From NCBI RefSeq assembly GCF_910594985.1, contig NZ_CAJVCE010000005.1, positions 186,001 to 250,000 on the forward strand: a stretch of 64,000 nucleotides of DNA, given 5' to 3'. Positions 1 through 7,694 of this stretch are shown here, in pieces. The DNA is from Paenibacillus allorhizosphaerae. Lineage in GTDB: Bacteria; Bacillota; Bacilli; Paenibacillales; NBRC-103111. Below the pieces are notes generated by a model. The model was given only the letters and a program-made list of their open reading frames with translations, did no database searches and was not told where the DNA came from. Each line of letters begins with the position of its first letter. The first letter of the stretch is position 1. Made by a program: the position numbers and the translations under genes.

Positions 1-1244
1 GTTGTTTTGTGCAAGCCGCACAGAAAACGGAGCGGCGAGGCGGCCAGCTCGGAGTAACGGAGCGTCTTGCGGTACGGCGGCGATACGTCGGTCAGTTGTA
101 CGGTCTGCTCCGCATCGTCGTACGCAAAAATCAAATTCCACTCGTGCACAAACGGCCGATCGACGTAGGTGTCGAAGTAAAGAACAGGACTTCCTCTGTC
201 AATAAACGTTCGGATAAACGCAGCGACCGGCTCGATCTCCATCGGCACGACCGGGAATAACATCGCTCCCGCATGCAGCGGAACCGGAGTACCTTCCAAT
301 TGACCGGTCATGAACACCGGGTCATACCCGAAATCCCGGACCAGCGCTTTCATCTCCTGCTGCCAATCGAACACAAACACGCCCGCGGCATACGTCGTAT
401 GTTGAGAAAGCTTCAGCCGAAAGGCGTGCCCGCTTCTCCCCATCAATTCGGTGGCCGTCGCTTCTTCGCCGCGAGCCCGCAGCAGCTTGCCGATCCGGTC
501 GATGAACGTATCCCGTATATCCGGAATGCCCGTCGGCATGGATAACGAGCATTGGCGAGGCTTGCAGCAAGCGATCGCGCTTTGCAAATCGAGCCGCTCC
601 CGGCGCGCCGCTTCCTGGATTTTTTTCTTGGCCCGGTTCAAATACGTGTGAACGCTTCCGGACGTCGTCTTGTACTGTCTGGCAATTTCGGCGGCGGAAT
701 AGTGCATGAAAAAATAGGCCTCGAATATCGACCGCTCCCTTTGATTCAAGCAGTGCAGCAAGGAACGGATCAGCTGAGCCGCTTCTTTCTTGATCAAATG
801 CCATAGCGGTTCGTACCCGTCACGAGCTTTGTCCTCCTCAAGCTGTATCCGCAGCGTTAACCGCTCTAGCATGTTTTCGTTCATGGCCGGGCTACCATCG
901 GCATCCGTCATATCGGCGAAAAAAGAAAGCGGCTTTTCGTTCCGATACGGTCCGCCGCGGCGCAGTTTCATATTCGCTTCATTCCTCACGATTTGTTTAA
1001 GCCAGCCGGCAAACCGATTCGGGTCCATCAGCTTCCCCACATGCAAAAACGCTTTCAAGTACGCTTCTTGCACAATATCTTCCGCCATCGACTCATTCCC
1101 GGCCATCGCCTGCGCCCACCCGAGCGCCCGCTGCCTATGTCTGCGAAGAAGTTCGCCGAATGCTTCCGTATCTCCCGCCTGCGCCCTTTCCGCCATTTGT
1201 CGTTCGATCCCCGGTTCTCCCTTCCTAACGTGATCGGTTTCCAT
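1..1244 (-). CDS. ECF sigma factor with large C-terminal extension (partial)
   Basis: RNA polymerase ECF sigma factor; 414 codons are visible and the reading frame runs off the left edge without a stop. Start is the ATG at 1244-1242, behind a GGGAGG ribosome site. Sigma-2 spans about residues 22-95 (AEDIVQEAYLKAF at 54-66). Sigma-4 spans about 155-212, with the helix-turn-helix around YSAAEIARQYKTTSGSVHTY. From about residue 235 there are at least 180 further residues that ordinary ECF factors (usually about 160-200 residues) lack. This part includes ELMGRSGHAFR (266-276) and a WNLIFAYDD segment and looks like a soluble alpha/beta ligand or peptidase-like fold, but I cannot name it. No anti-sigma gene is visible upstream, so the extension may do the sensing. 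That role is inference; the sigma assignment is firm. Confidence 0.85.
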   Translation of the reverse strand, partial: METDHVRKGEPGIERQMAERAQAGDTEAFGELLRRHRQRALGWAQAMAGNESMAEDIVQEAYLKAFLHVGKLMDPNRFAGWLKQIVRNEANMKLRRGGPYRNEKPLSFFADMTDADGSPAMNENMLERLTLRIQLEEDKARDGYEPLWHLIKKEAAQLIRSLLHCLNQRERSIFEAYFFMHYSAAEIARQYKTTSGSVHTYLNRAKKKIQEAARRERLDLQSAIACCKPRQCSLSMPTGIPDIRDTFIDRIGKLLRARGEEATATELMGRSGHAFRLKLSQHTTYAAGVFVFDWQQEMKALVRDFGYDPVFMTGQLEGTPVPLHAGAMLFPVVPMEIEPVAAFIRTFIDRGSPVLYFDTYVDRPFVHEWNLIFAYDDAEQTVQLTDVSPPYRKTLRYSELAASPLRFLCGLHKT

Positions 1245-1735
1245 TGAGCACCTCCCTTCCGGTACGCCTATGTATATAGATGCCGAAACCGCAGCCTCGC
1301 TTAACAAGAACAACGATTTTCGCCAAATGCTTTATAAAATCCAAAATCTTCCTCTGCCTAAATGATTCGCGATCGAACCGTGCCAACCTTCCGGAAAACA
1401 CAAAAAAACACCTGCCTGAGGCAAACCCGGCCAACACGGTGGTGCTGGTCGGCTATTTGCGGTCAGAGGCGCGCCCATGATTGCTATACGACAGAGTTCC
1501 AAATCGGATTGCTATATTCATGTCCTACATGATGTTTCTTGCTCATCGCGGTAGTTGGACTTTATGCGATTTGATTGTAAGTAACAATGAGCAAGGTGGT
1601 AATAGCCAGTGAAAAAAATGGCCAAGAAAAAACGGTCAATTTCAACAAAGTAACCCCTCCCTTGTTGTTTGCTTGCCTAATCAGTATGACATTTAAACCT
1701 GAAATGAACATTACGAACAGCTGAAAGTTTCCTGA
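1245..1735. other. Intergenic region, no convincing gene
   Basis: About 490 bases between the sigma factor start and the small CXXC reading frame. It holds the sigma factor's ribosome site and presumably its promoter. Short open frames here lack ribosome sites and recognisable sequence. The stretch from about 1480 to 1730 is AT-richer than the flanking genes, with no clear hairpin or promoter that I would defend. Confidence 0.5.
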
Positions 1736-1870
1736 ATGCAAAATATGACAGACGTTTGCCGGATGTGCAATTCACGATTCAATCGAGGCCCATTGGATAA
1801 GATGTGTTTCGACTGGGAAACATACGCCACAATGACGCAAAAAACGGCTCCTTTGGGAACGATCCCTTAG
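1736..1870 (+). CDS. Possible 44-residue CXXC small protein
   Basis: Small open frame from ATG at 1736 to TAG at 1870. The peptide contains VCRMCNSRF followed by a third cysteine in DKMCFDWETYA, which resembles half of a zinc-ribbon knuckle. The ribosome site is weak (GAAAG about eight bases upstream). It converges on the HtrA gene, and its 3' end overlaps that gene's terminator. No function is assigned. The Cys pattern is the only reason to list it, and it may be fortuitous. Confidence 0.3.
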   Translation: MQNMTDVCRMCNSRFNRGPLDKMCFDWETYATMTQKTAPLGTIP

Positions 1871-1880
1871 AAGCCGTCTT
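1839..1880 (-). terminator. Rho-independent terminator of the HtrA gene
   Basis: Read on the minus strand, ACGGCT pairs with AGCCGT around a loop with an inner AAGGGA/TTCCC pairing, followed by six Ts. It starts 37 bases past the protease stop codon. Confidence 0.8.
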
Positions 1881-1916
1881 TCGGATTACCGTCCGGCGCG
1901 AACGATAATGAAATGT

Positions 1917-3248
1917 TTATTTTTGCTGTTGGGCTTTTTTATCCCCGATGGTTACCGTAATATCGCTCTTCTGACCGTTTCGGATAACGGTCATCACCGC
2001 TTTGTCGCCGGATTTGAGCGCCTTGACTTTCGTCGTCAATTCTCCCGCGTTGTTGACCTGTTCTCCGTTAACCGCGGATATGACGTCGTACGTTCTGATC
2101 CCAGCCGCAAAGGCAGGGCTGCCCGGTTCAATCTGGGATACGACGGCGCCGTTGGCGCTGCCGAGCTTGAGATCGCTGCGCCAGCCGTCGTCGATATCTT
2201 CCAGGCCGACGCCGATATAAGGCACAGGCTCTTTCGGAATGGCAACGTTATTTTTCAAGTTCTCAAGAACGGACGAGATCGTCGTCGTCGGAATCGCGAA
2301 GCCGATCCCTTGCGCATCGGCGTTGACTGCGGTGTTGATCCCGATCACCTCGCCGTTCAAGTTAAGCAGCGGGCCGCCGGAGTTGCCCGGGTTAATGGAT
2401 GCGTCGGTTTGCAGCAAATGCTTATATTCCCTTGTTCCCTGCGCATCTGGAATGGAGATCGGGCGTTCCTTCGCGCTTAAGACACCGACGGTTACCGTCT
2501 GATCGAAGTCGTACGGGTTGCCGATCGCCACGACCCAATCTCCCTGTTTTACCGTATCCGGGTTGCCGAGCGGCAAATACGGGAAGTCTTTGTCGCCTTC
2601 GATTTTCAAGACGGCCAAGTCGAGATCGTAGCTGTTGCCGAGCAACGTCGCTTTAATCGGCTTGTCGTACCCTTGCACCGTAACCCAAATTTCTTCGGCG
2701 CCGTCGATGACGTGTTCATTGGTCAATATATAGCCGGATTTCTCGAACAGGAACCCCGTTCCCATCCCGCCGTCCTGCAATCGATCGGAATTACCGCTGC
2801 TGCCGCCATCACCAAAAAATTGGCGGAAAAACGGGTCCATCGCCTGAGCCCTGCTTCCGGAATTCGCTTTGACTTTCGTTTCGATCTTAACGACCGCCGG
2901 GCTCGCTTGCTCTACGATTTGCGAAATGCTGCCCGACGCGCCCAAATTGACCGATGCGGTTTTGACGTCCCCAAGCGTAGTGCCCTTCGTACTAGAACTG
3001 CCTCCCGACCCGCCGGCAGCGACACTTTGATAGGCCGTGAACAAGTTCATTTTGTCCGAAGCGAACATCAACCCCCCGGTCACCAGCGTTCCGGCGAGGA
3101 AAGCGGCGAACACGCTCTTGAATCGGGAAGCCTGTCTCGGCTTGGATGTTTTCTTTTTGGAAACGGGCTCTATTTCCACAATTTCAGAAGAATCCGATGG
3201 TTCCTGCTGTTCCAGCCATTGATCTCTATTATCGTTAGTCATCATCAT
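1917..3248 (-). CDS. htrA: HtrA/DegP-family membrane-anchored serine protease
   Basis: Envelope quality-control protease that degrades misfolded exported proteins. The N-terminus is cytosolic and basic, with one membrane segment at about residues 44-62, a Ser/Gly-rich linker, a trypsin-like domain and a C-terminal PDZ domain (from about 335). The catalytic triad is visible: His179 in TNEHVIDG, Asp210 in YDLDLAVL and Ser290 in GNSGGPL. The length of 443 residues is normal for Bacillus-type HtrA. Three ATGs lie in tandem after a GGAGG; the second (3245) or third (3242) has the better spacing, so the true start may be 1-2 codons downstream of the one given. It stands alone with its own terminator. 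No CssRS genes are nearby. Confidence 0.93.
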   Translation of the reverse strand: MMMTNDNRDQWLEQQEPSDSSEIVEIEPVSKKKTSKPRQASRFKSVFAAFLAGTLVTGGLMFASDKMNLFTAYQSVAAGGSGGSSSTKGTTLGDVKTASVNLGASGSISQIVEQASPAVVKIETKVKANSGSRAQAMDPFFRQFFGDGGSSGNSDRLQDGGMGTGFLFEKSGYILTNEHVIDGAEEIWVTVQGYDKPIKATLLGNSYDLDLAVLKIEGDKDFPYLPLGNPDTVKQGDWVVAIGNPYDFDQTVTVGVLSAKERPISIPDAQGTREYKHLLQTDASINPGNSGGPLLNLNGEVIGINTAVNADAQGIGFAIPTTTISSVLENLKNNVAIPKEPVPYIGVGLEDIDDGWRSDLKLGSANGAVVSQIEPGSPAFAAGIRTYDVISAVNGEQVNNAGELTTKVKALKSGDKAVMTVIRNGQKSDITVTIGDKKAQQQK

Positions 3249-3363
3249 CGTCCTCCGTTTTCTAGAATCGTTTCGTAGAATCATATAATAGAACAACTTA
3301 TGCTAATGACTCTATTGTGGACTCCTATCCTTAAATGAGCCTTAATCTCGGATAAAAGGAAGG

Positions 3364-3396
3364 TAAAAAAAAGCTCACCGCCTATAGCGGATGAGC
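3364..3396 (-). terminator. Terminator of the carbamoyltransferase-GNAT operon
   Basis: On the minus strand GCTCA and CGC pair with GCGG and TGAGC around a CTATA-type loop, followed by eight Ts. It lies about 35 bases after the acetyltransferase stop. Confidence 0.85.
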
Positions 3397-3431
3397 CTGT
3401 CCTATCGATTTGAGCGAAACTACTAAAACAT

Positions 3432-3908
3432 TTACAATAAAACAGCTTTTAGCTTGGCGCCTCCCGTTTTTTCGAATCCATTCCGCTCATAAAACAAAAC
3501 CGTTCTTTGGAAAAAAGGCAGCGGCGGCGTAACTACCTCCAGCCGCTTCCAGCCGCACGTCTTTCCGTATGCTTGAGCCGCTGCCAGCAGCCGGGCGCCG
3601 ACGCCTCGCGAGCGGTATTCCGGCTCTACGTAAAATTCTTGAATGATGCCAAACGCGCCGTCGGCGTACAAAGCGTGACTCTCGCATAGGGACAAAAAGC
3701 CGACCGCCCTGCCGCTCAGCCTATCCGTCGCCATCCATACTGTATAAATGCCGGTCTCCAAATACGATTTGCACTTCTCGGCTGTCCCGGAAAGCGAAAA
3801 CAACGGGGTCGGCGCTCCCGTTCGTTCCGTGATTTCCGCGATCAACGCTTCGAACAATCGGGTGATGTTCACGGAATCGGGTACAGCAGCTCTTTCGATT
3901 CGAATCAT
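3432..3908 (-). CDS. GNAT-family N-acetyltransferase
   Basis: 158-residue acetyltransferase expected to transfer acetyl from acetyl-CoA to a small amine or amino acid. Motif A, the CoA pyrophosphate loop, is seen as EPEYRSRGVGARLL (about 96-109), preceded by the FGIIQEFYV beta-strand. The C-terminal FYERNGFEKTG is the usual motif B region. Its ATG overlaps the TGA of the upstream carbamoyltransferase (ATGA), so the two are translationally coupled. That coupling, and the ARG-box-like sites ahead of the pair, suggest an amino-acid-related amine as substrate, but this is inference. Confidence 0.85.
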   Translation of the reverse strand: MIRIERAAVPDSVNITRLFEALIAEITERTGAPTPLFSLSGTAEKCKSYLETGIYTVWMATDRLSGRAVGFLSLCESHALYADGAFGIIQEFYVEPEYRSRGVGARLLAAAQAYGKTCGWKRLEVVTPPLPFFQRTVLFYERNGFEKTGGAKLKAVLL

Positions 3909-4828
3909 GATGCCGCCTCCTTGCCAAGCAAGTGCAGGATTAACGCCTTTTGGATGTGCATCCGGTTTTCCGCCTGCCGGTAAATGACGGAACGTTCGGA
4001 TTCGATCAGTTCCTCGGCAATTTCAAAGCCGGGGTGGATGGGCATATCGTGCATAATGTACGGCGAAGCTCCGTTGAGGGTCGATTTGTTTAATTGGAAC
4101 GGCATCATGGCTTCGATTCTACGCCGTTTCTCCTCCTGATAACCGGGATCGTTATAAAATTCCATGTCGATCCACGTATCGGTATATGCGTAGTCGGATC
4201 GGGAAATGGCTTCCGTGGCGCTGCTCAACTTCTCTATCGCTCCGCTTGTCATAGCAGCATGCATCAGTTCTTCATCCCAAGACGCTTCATTTATGATCGG
4301 CGTAACGAGCAGCAGCTTGACACCCAGCTTCATGCACGCCTCGATTAGTGAATTCGCTACATTGTTATGGATGCCGATATACGTCAACGTGATGCCGTCA
4401 AACGTCCCCGAACATTCGTACACCGTCATCAGATCGGCCAGCGCCTGGCACGGATGGTATTTGTCGCAGCAGCCGTTGATGACCGGCACAGACGAGTAGT
4501 TTGCCAGGCTCAGCACATCCTCATGTTTTTTTAATCTCGCCATAATCAGATCGCTGCCGGTGGATACATAGCGGGCCTCGTACTGAAGCGGAGACAAGCC
4601 GAAGTTGCTTGATTCCCAATCCATAACGACGGTGTAGCCGCCCATTTGCTTCATTCCCGACTGAAACGAAACGTTCGTGCGCGTCGACTTTTTCTGAAAG
4701 AGCAGAAGCATGCCTTTTCGCTCGCAAGCATGATAATAATGATGCGGGTTCCGCTTCATCTCGATTCCTTTCAAAATCAATGCATGCAGCTGCTCGCTGG
4801 AAAGTCCGCGCAAATGTAACAAATGCAA
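3905..4828 (-). CDS. Ornithine/aspartate carbamoyltransferase-family protein, atypical motifs
   Basis: About 307 residues with the two-domain carbamoyltransferase layout. The carbamoyl-phosphate loop reads KKSTRTNVSFQSG (47-59), where ornithine enzymes have STRTR. HPCQALADLMT (125-135) is conserved. The second-substrate loop, normally HCLP in ornithine carbamoyltransferases, reads MHDMPIHPG (259-267), and YTDTWIDM (215-222) replaces the usual YTDVW. The changes fall on the substrate-selecting residues, so the acceptor is probably not plain ornithine. The first in-frame GTG (4837) sits inside the GAGG ribosome site; the TTG at 4828, eight bases after it, is the more likely start. It is coupled to a GNAT gene and preceded by ARG-box-like sequences. 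Confidence 0.82.
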   Translation of the reverse strand: MHLLHLRGLSSEQLHALILKGIEMKRNPHHYYHACERKGMLLLFQKKSTRTNVSFQSGMKQMGGYTVVMDWESSNFGLSPLQYEARYVSTGSDLIMARLKKHEDVLSLANYSSVPVINGCCDKYHPCQALADLMTVYECSGTFDGITLTYIGIHNNVANSLIEACMKLGVKLLLVTPIINEASWDEELMHAAMTSGAIEKLSSATEAISRSDYAYTDTWIDMEFYNDPGYQEEKRRRIEAMMPFQLNKSTLNGASPYIMHDMPIHPGFEIAEELIESERSVIYRQAENRMHIQKALILHLLGKEAAS

Positions 4829-4842
4829 TGGAGTCACCTCGA

Positions 4843-4878
4843 TTGTATAATTATAATATATAATGAATAATTATACAT
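4843..4878 (-). promoter_or_regulatory. Putative tandem ARG boxes (ArgR/AhrC operator)
   Basis: ATGAATAATTATACAT at 4863-4878 matches the Bacillus-type ARG box pattern (TGAAT, four A/T, ATTCA) with one mismatch. A second, weaker copy (TGTATAATTATAATATA) lies directly downstream at about 4844-4860. TATAAT sequences sit inside the pair. The sites are 15-50 bases ahead of the carbamoyltransferase start, where arginine-dependent repression would be expected. Based on consensus recall only. Confidence 0.5.
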
Positions 4879-4918
4879 ACTAGAGTGTTTTGAAATATAT
4901 GTCAACATCATAGGGTAA

Positions 4919-4958
4919 GCAAAAAGGCCCTACCGCTTTCCTTCACACGGTTGAGCCT
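4919..4958 (-). terminator. Terminator of the lipoprotein gene
   Basis: Minus-strand AGGCTCAACCG pairs with CGGTAGGGCCT (one wobble, one mismatch) and is followed by five Ts, about 30 bases past the lipoprotein stop. Confidence 0.75.
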
Positions 4959-4990
4959 CTGCCTAATACCTTATGTAGATCGCTAAAACA

Positions 4991-5668
4991 TTATTTCATC
5001 TTGGATTGCAGCAGCTCCACCAGTTGCTTTCCGATGTTCGCACCGCCGCCGTTCCGTCCCGGACGATCTGAATTCCCTCCTTGCCCCTTTTGCTCGCCCT
5101 TATTGCCTTGATCCGCCGCATTCCCCTTGTTTGCTTGACGCGCCACCCGGTCGGCTTGATTGCCCTGATCCGCCTGGCCGTCCTTGTTCCCTGCCTGAGC
5201 GCCTTGACCGGCTTCGCTCATCTTTTTCTTCTGCTCCTCCGTCATTTGACTGCGGTCCGGCCGATTCTGCATGTTCGCTGCGGCGTCGTCGACAAACTTC
5301 TTCTGGTCTGCTGTCAGCTTCTCGAGCAGCTTGGTTTTCGCGTCCGAAGACAGTTCTTTCTTCGTGATGCTGTCTTGAACGACCGGGAGCATCGCCTGCG
5401 CCTGTTCTTTCGTGATGGCCAGCCCGTTCGCTTTGTCCATGCGAACCAGTGTCTGGAACGTCATCATCATTTGACGCTCCTGCTCATTCATTTGCATCGG
5501 GGCCTTGCCTTCCGTTGCATTGCTCTGTGTCTGCCCCTGCGTGTTCGCCGCCGCGGGAGAGGCGGCGTTCGCGCTGGCCGTCCCCGGCTGCCCTTGCGAA
5601 TTCGTTCCGCATCCGCTCAACAATACCGCGATCAACGCGCCAACGCCTAACCATTTTCCATAAGACAT
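4991..5668 (-). CDS. Low-complexity secreted lipoprotein, unknown function
   Basis: 225-residue predicted lipoprotein. The signal peptide ends in the lipobox LLSGC, with the lipidated Cys at about residue 20. The next 35 residues are Ala/Ser/Asn/Gln-rich spacer. A predicted helical core (about 60-140) contains EQERQMMMTFQTLVRMD and two alternating Lys/Asp helices. The C-terminal third is an Asn/Gln/Gly/Lys-rich disordered tail (repeated NKG, QGNQADR-type motifs) ending in a short helix, IGKQLVELLQSKMK. I do not recognise a family. It is monocistronic with its own terminator, and probably faces the wall from the outer membrane leaflet. Confidence 0.75.
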   Translation of the reverse strand: MSYGKWLGVGALIAVLLSGCGTNSQGQPGTASANAASPAAANTQGQTQSNATEGKAPMQMNEQERQMMMTFQTLVRMDKANGLAITKEQAQAMLPVVQDSITKKELSSDAKTKLLEKLTADQKKFVDDAAANMQNRPDRSQMTEEQKKKMSEAGQGAQAGNKDGQADQGNQADRVARQANKGNAADQGNKGEQKGQGGNSDRPGRNGGGANIGKQLVELLQSKMK

Positions 5669-5858
5669 CGGATGATCAACCCTTCTTCTAAAATGAAAAT
5701 GCTGCAGCCATCGTGAAGCTTGCCTGGCCGCAACTCCAATGATAGGGTGTCATGATGAAATCCATATGAAATGTAACTTAAGGGACGATAAAAATTAGCT
5801 TAACGGATGCTGAGCGTTTCGCGTAATGCATAAATGCGCAAGCGTTACAAGTCAAAAT

Positions 5859-5883
5859 AAAAAAGCCTGATGGCTCAGGCTTA
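5859..5883 (-). terminator. Terminator of binding-protein gene
   Basis: Perfect minus-strand hairpin AGCCTGA/TCAGGCT with a four-base loop followed by six Ts, 18 bases after the stop. Confidence 0.9.
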
Positions 5884-5900
5884 GCGCAACACTCGGTCGT

Positions 5901-7184
5901 TTATTTCTGTGATGCGATGTATTGATTAATTTTTTCTTCCGCAACTCTCAAGGCGGTATTTATATCTTGACCGTTCTTAATATATTTTTCATATTCCGGT
6001 GTTACGAGACCCGCAGCTTTCGAATAATGAATAGAAAACTCGGGTGCCGGCGCCGGTTTGCTTTTGAAGATGCCGGCCAAATTTTTCCCTTTCAGCTCGG
6101 GAACATCCGCTCCAAAGTCTTTCGTGTATTTCGGATCCTTCATCGTCGATACTCTGGCGGTTTTCCGGGCCATGACCGATTGGACCTCATCGGAGAACAA
6201 TACCTCCATCACCCGCATCTGATCGTCCCGCGACTTGCTCGATTTGAGCGGAATCATCACATGCAGATCGTACATGCCGTACATGTTCGGTTTGTCGCTG
6301 AAGCTTGGAAACTGGGCGACATCCCAATTCAAATCGGGTGACTCTTTAAACCGCAAAAATAAATTGACGGTCGGAGCCATCGCGACGTTTTTGTCTTTAA
6401 CAAATCGGTTCCACGCTGCAGTCCCGCTGTTCACGTATTCGTTGCCCGGCACGGAAAAGATTTGCTTGGCCGTTTCGAATGCGCGTTTAAATTGATCGTT
6501 GTTGACCGTCGCTTTGTTGGTCTTGGCGTCGACCGGAACGAGCGACAACGGAAACGCAATACGCTGCCAGCTGTCGATTTCAAGTCCACGGTACTTCGTG
6601 CCGCCGTCCGTGCGCGATACGAGCTTGGCCAATTCGATCGCATTCTCCCAAGTCATCCCGTCTTTCGGGTAGGGAACGCCGAATTTATCGAAAATATCCT
6701 TGTTGTAATAAAGCGCATTCAAATTAATCGCATAAGGCAGCGCGTAAAGCTCGCCTTTATCGGAGACGGCCTTGATGGCATTGAGCGCCCCCTCGTCGAA
6801 ACGGTTTAAATCGAAGTTACTCTGCTTCGCAAGCGGCGTCAAATCCACAAAAGCGTTCAAATCTTTATAAAAAGACAAGCCTCCGTTCCAGGTGATAAAG
6901 AAGTCTGCGGGCTCTCCGGCCGCAACGAGCTGCGGCAAATCGTTCTTGGTGATTACATTTTCCACGGTGATATGAGGATACTTCTTCTTCACGGGGTCTG
7001 CGAGCAAATCTTTAAAATCTTGATCGCTCAAATAGTTCCCGCTCTGGTAAAACTTCAAAGTGACCGGCTCCAGCGGCTTTTGCTGGACTTTCACATTTTC
7101 GCCAGGCCCTGCATCATTCCCGCATCCTGCTAAAAGCACCGGCAAAAGCATACAGCTTACAGAGATTATCGCAATTTTCCCCAT
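5901..7184 (-). CDS. Extracellular solute-binding lipoprotein (sugar type, family 1)
   Basis: 427 residues. The signal peptide ends at LLAGC (Cys21), so the protein is lipid-anchored outside the membrane. The mature part is a two-lobed binding protein for a carbohydrate ABC importer: LKFYQSGNYLSD near the start, then YYNKDIFDKFGVPYPKDG in the hinge region and TWENAIELAKLVSRTDGG. The last of these motifs is nearly the same in the two other binding proteins of this window (41492 and 47399). No importer permease gene is adjacent, so this is an orphan that must share a transporter encoded elsewhere. The substrate cannot be read from the sequence. Confidence 0.88.
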   Translation of the reverse strand: MGKIAIISVSCMLLPVLLAGCGNDAGPGENVKVQQKPLEPVTLKFYQSGNYLSDQDFKDLLADPVKKKYPHITVENVITKNDLPQLVAAGEPADFFITWNGGLSFYKDLNAFVDLTPLAKQSNFDLNRFDEGALNAIKAVSDKGELYALPYAINLNALYYNKDIFDKFGVPYPKDGMTWENAIELAKLVSRTDGGTKYRGLEIDSWQRIAFPLSLVPVDAKTNKATVNNDQFKRAFETAKQIFSVPGNEYVNSGTAAWNRFVKDKNVAMAPTVNLFLRFKESPDLNWDVAQFPSFSDKPNMYGMYDLHVMIPLKSSKSRDDQMRVMEVLFSDEVQSVMARKTARVSTMKDPKYTKDFGADVPELKGKNLAGIFKSKPAPAPEFSIHYSKAAGLVTPEYEKYIKNGQDINTALRVAEEKINQYIASQK

Positions 7185-7642
7185 CTTGACCCTCCATGTT
7201 TACAGCTGAATTATGTTGCCGTATATGACGGCTGCATGCATGTTCATTGCCGGAATCTTACGATTACCCCGTCGGAATGGTATTCTTCCTGTAGCGCGCT
7301 CACTTAGTAACAATCCGACGCGGTCCCCATAGTGCCGGCTGATTTCCCCGTTTGTCACACTTCATCCGAAATAGCCCATCGAACAATTCACCGAGACTGA
7401 TTTGTCGGCACTTGCATTGGATCGTTATTTACCAGATTACGATTAGGCATCACCTTCCATACTATCGCTGTCATTGTCGTTGTCATTATGACTTTTTCAA
7501 TCAGAAAACTGATTATGACTTTCATTTTATGCTTATTTCTATCTTAATCGATCGCCATTTTTGCGTCAATCCACTTTCTTCCTATATAAATATAAAGTTT
7601 TGCTGCTTGACTCGCGCATGGTTTTACCCCTTGGTTAAAAAC
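7185..7642. other. Intergenic region upstream of binding-protein gene
   Basis: About 460 bases without a credible gene. It must hold the promoter of the minus-strand binding-protein gene, and its middle part (7430-7620) is AT-rich. I found no strong hairpin, riboswitch signature or cre-like box. Short open frames in both directions lack ribosome sites. Confidence 0.5.
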
Positions 7643-7682
7643 AATAAAACCCCCCACTCCACAATCCATGTGAAATGGGAGG
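7643..7682 (-). terminator. Terminator of the molybdopterin oxidoreductase gene
   Basis: Minus-strand CCTCCCATT pairs with AGTGGGGGG (two G-T wobbles) and is followed by TTTTATTGTTTTT, directly after the stop codon. Confidence 0.75.
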
Positions 7683-7694
7683 TATCGCGATATT

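Noticed and set aside
1280..1480. 66-codon plus-strand frame upstream of the sigma factor
   Set aside because: No ribosome site, low-complexity basic sequence, and antisense to the sigma factor's own leader.
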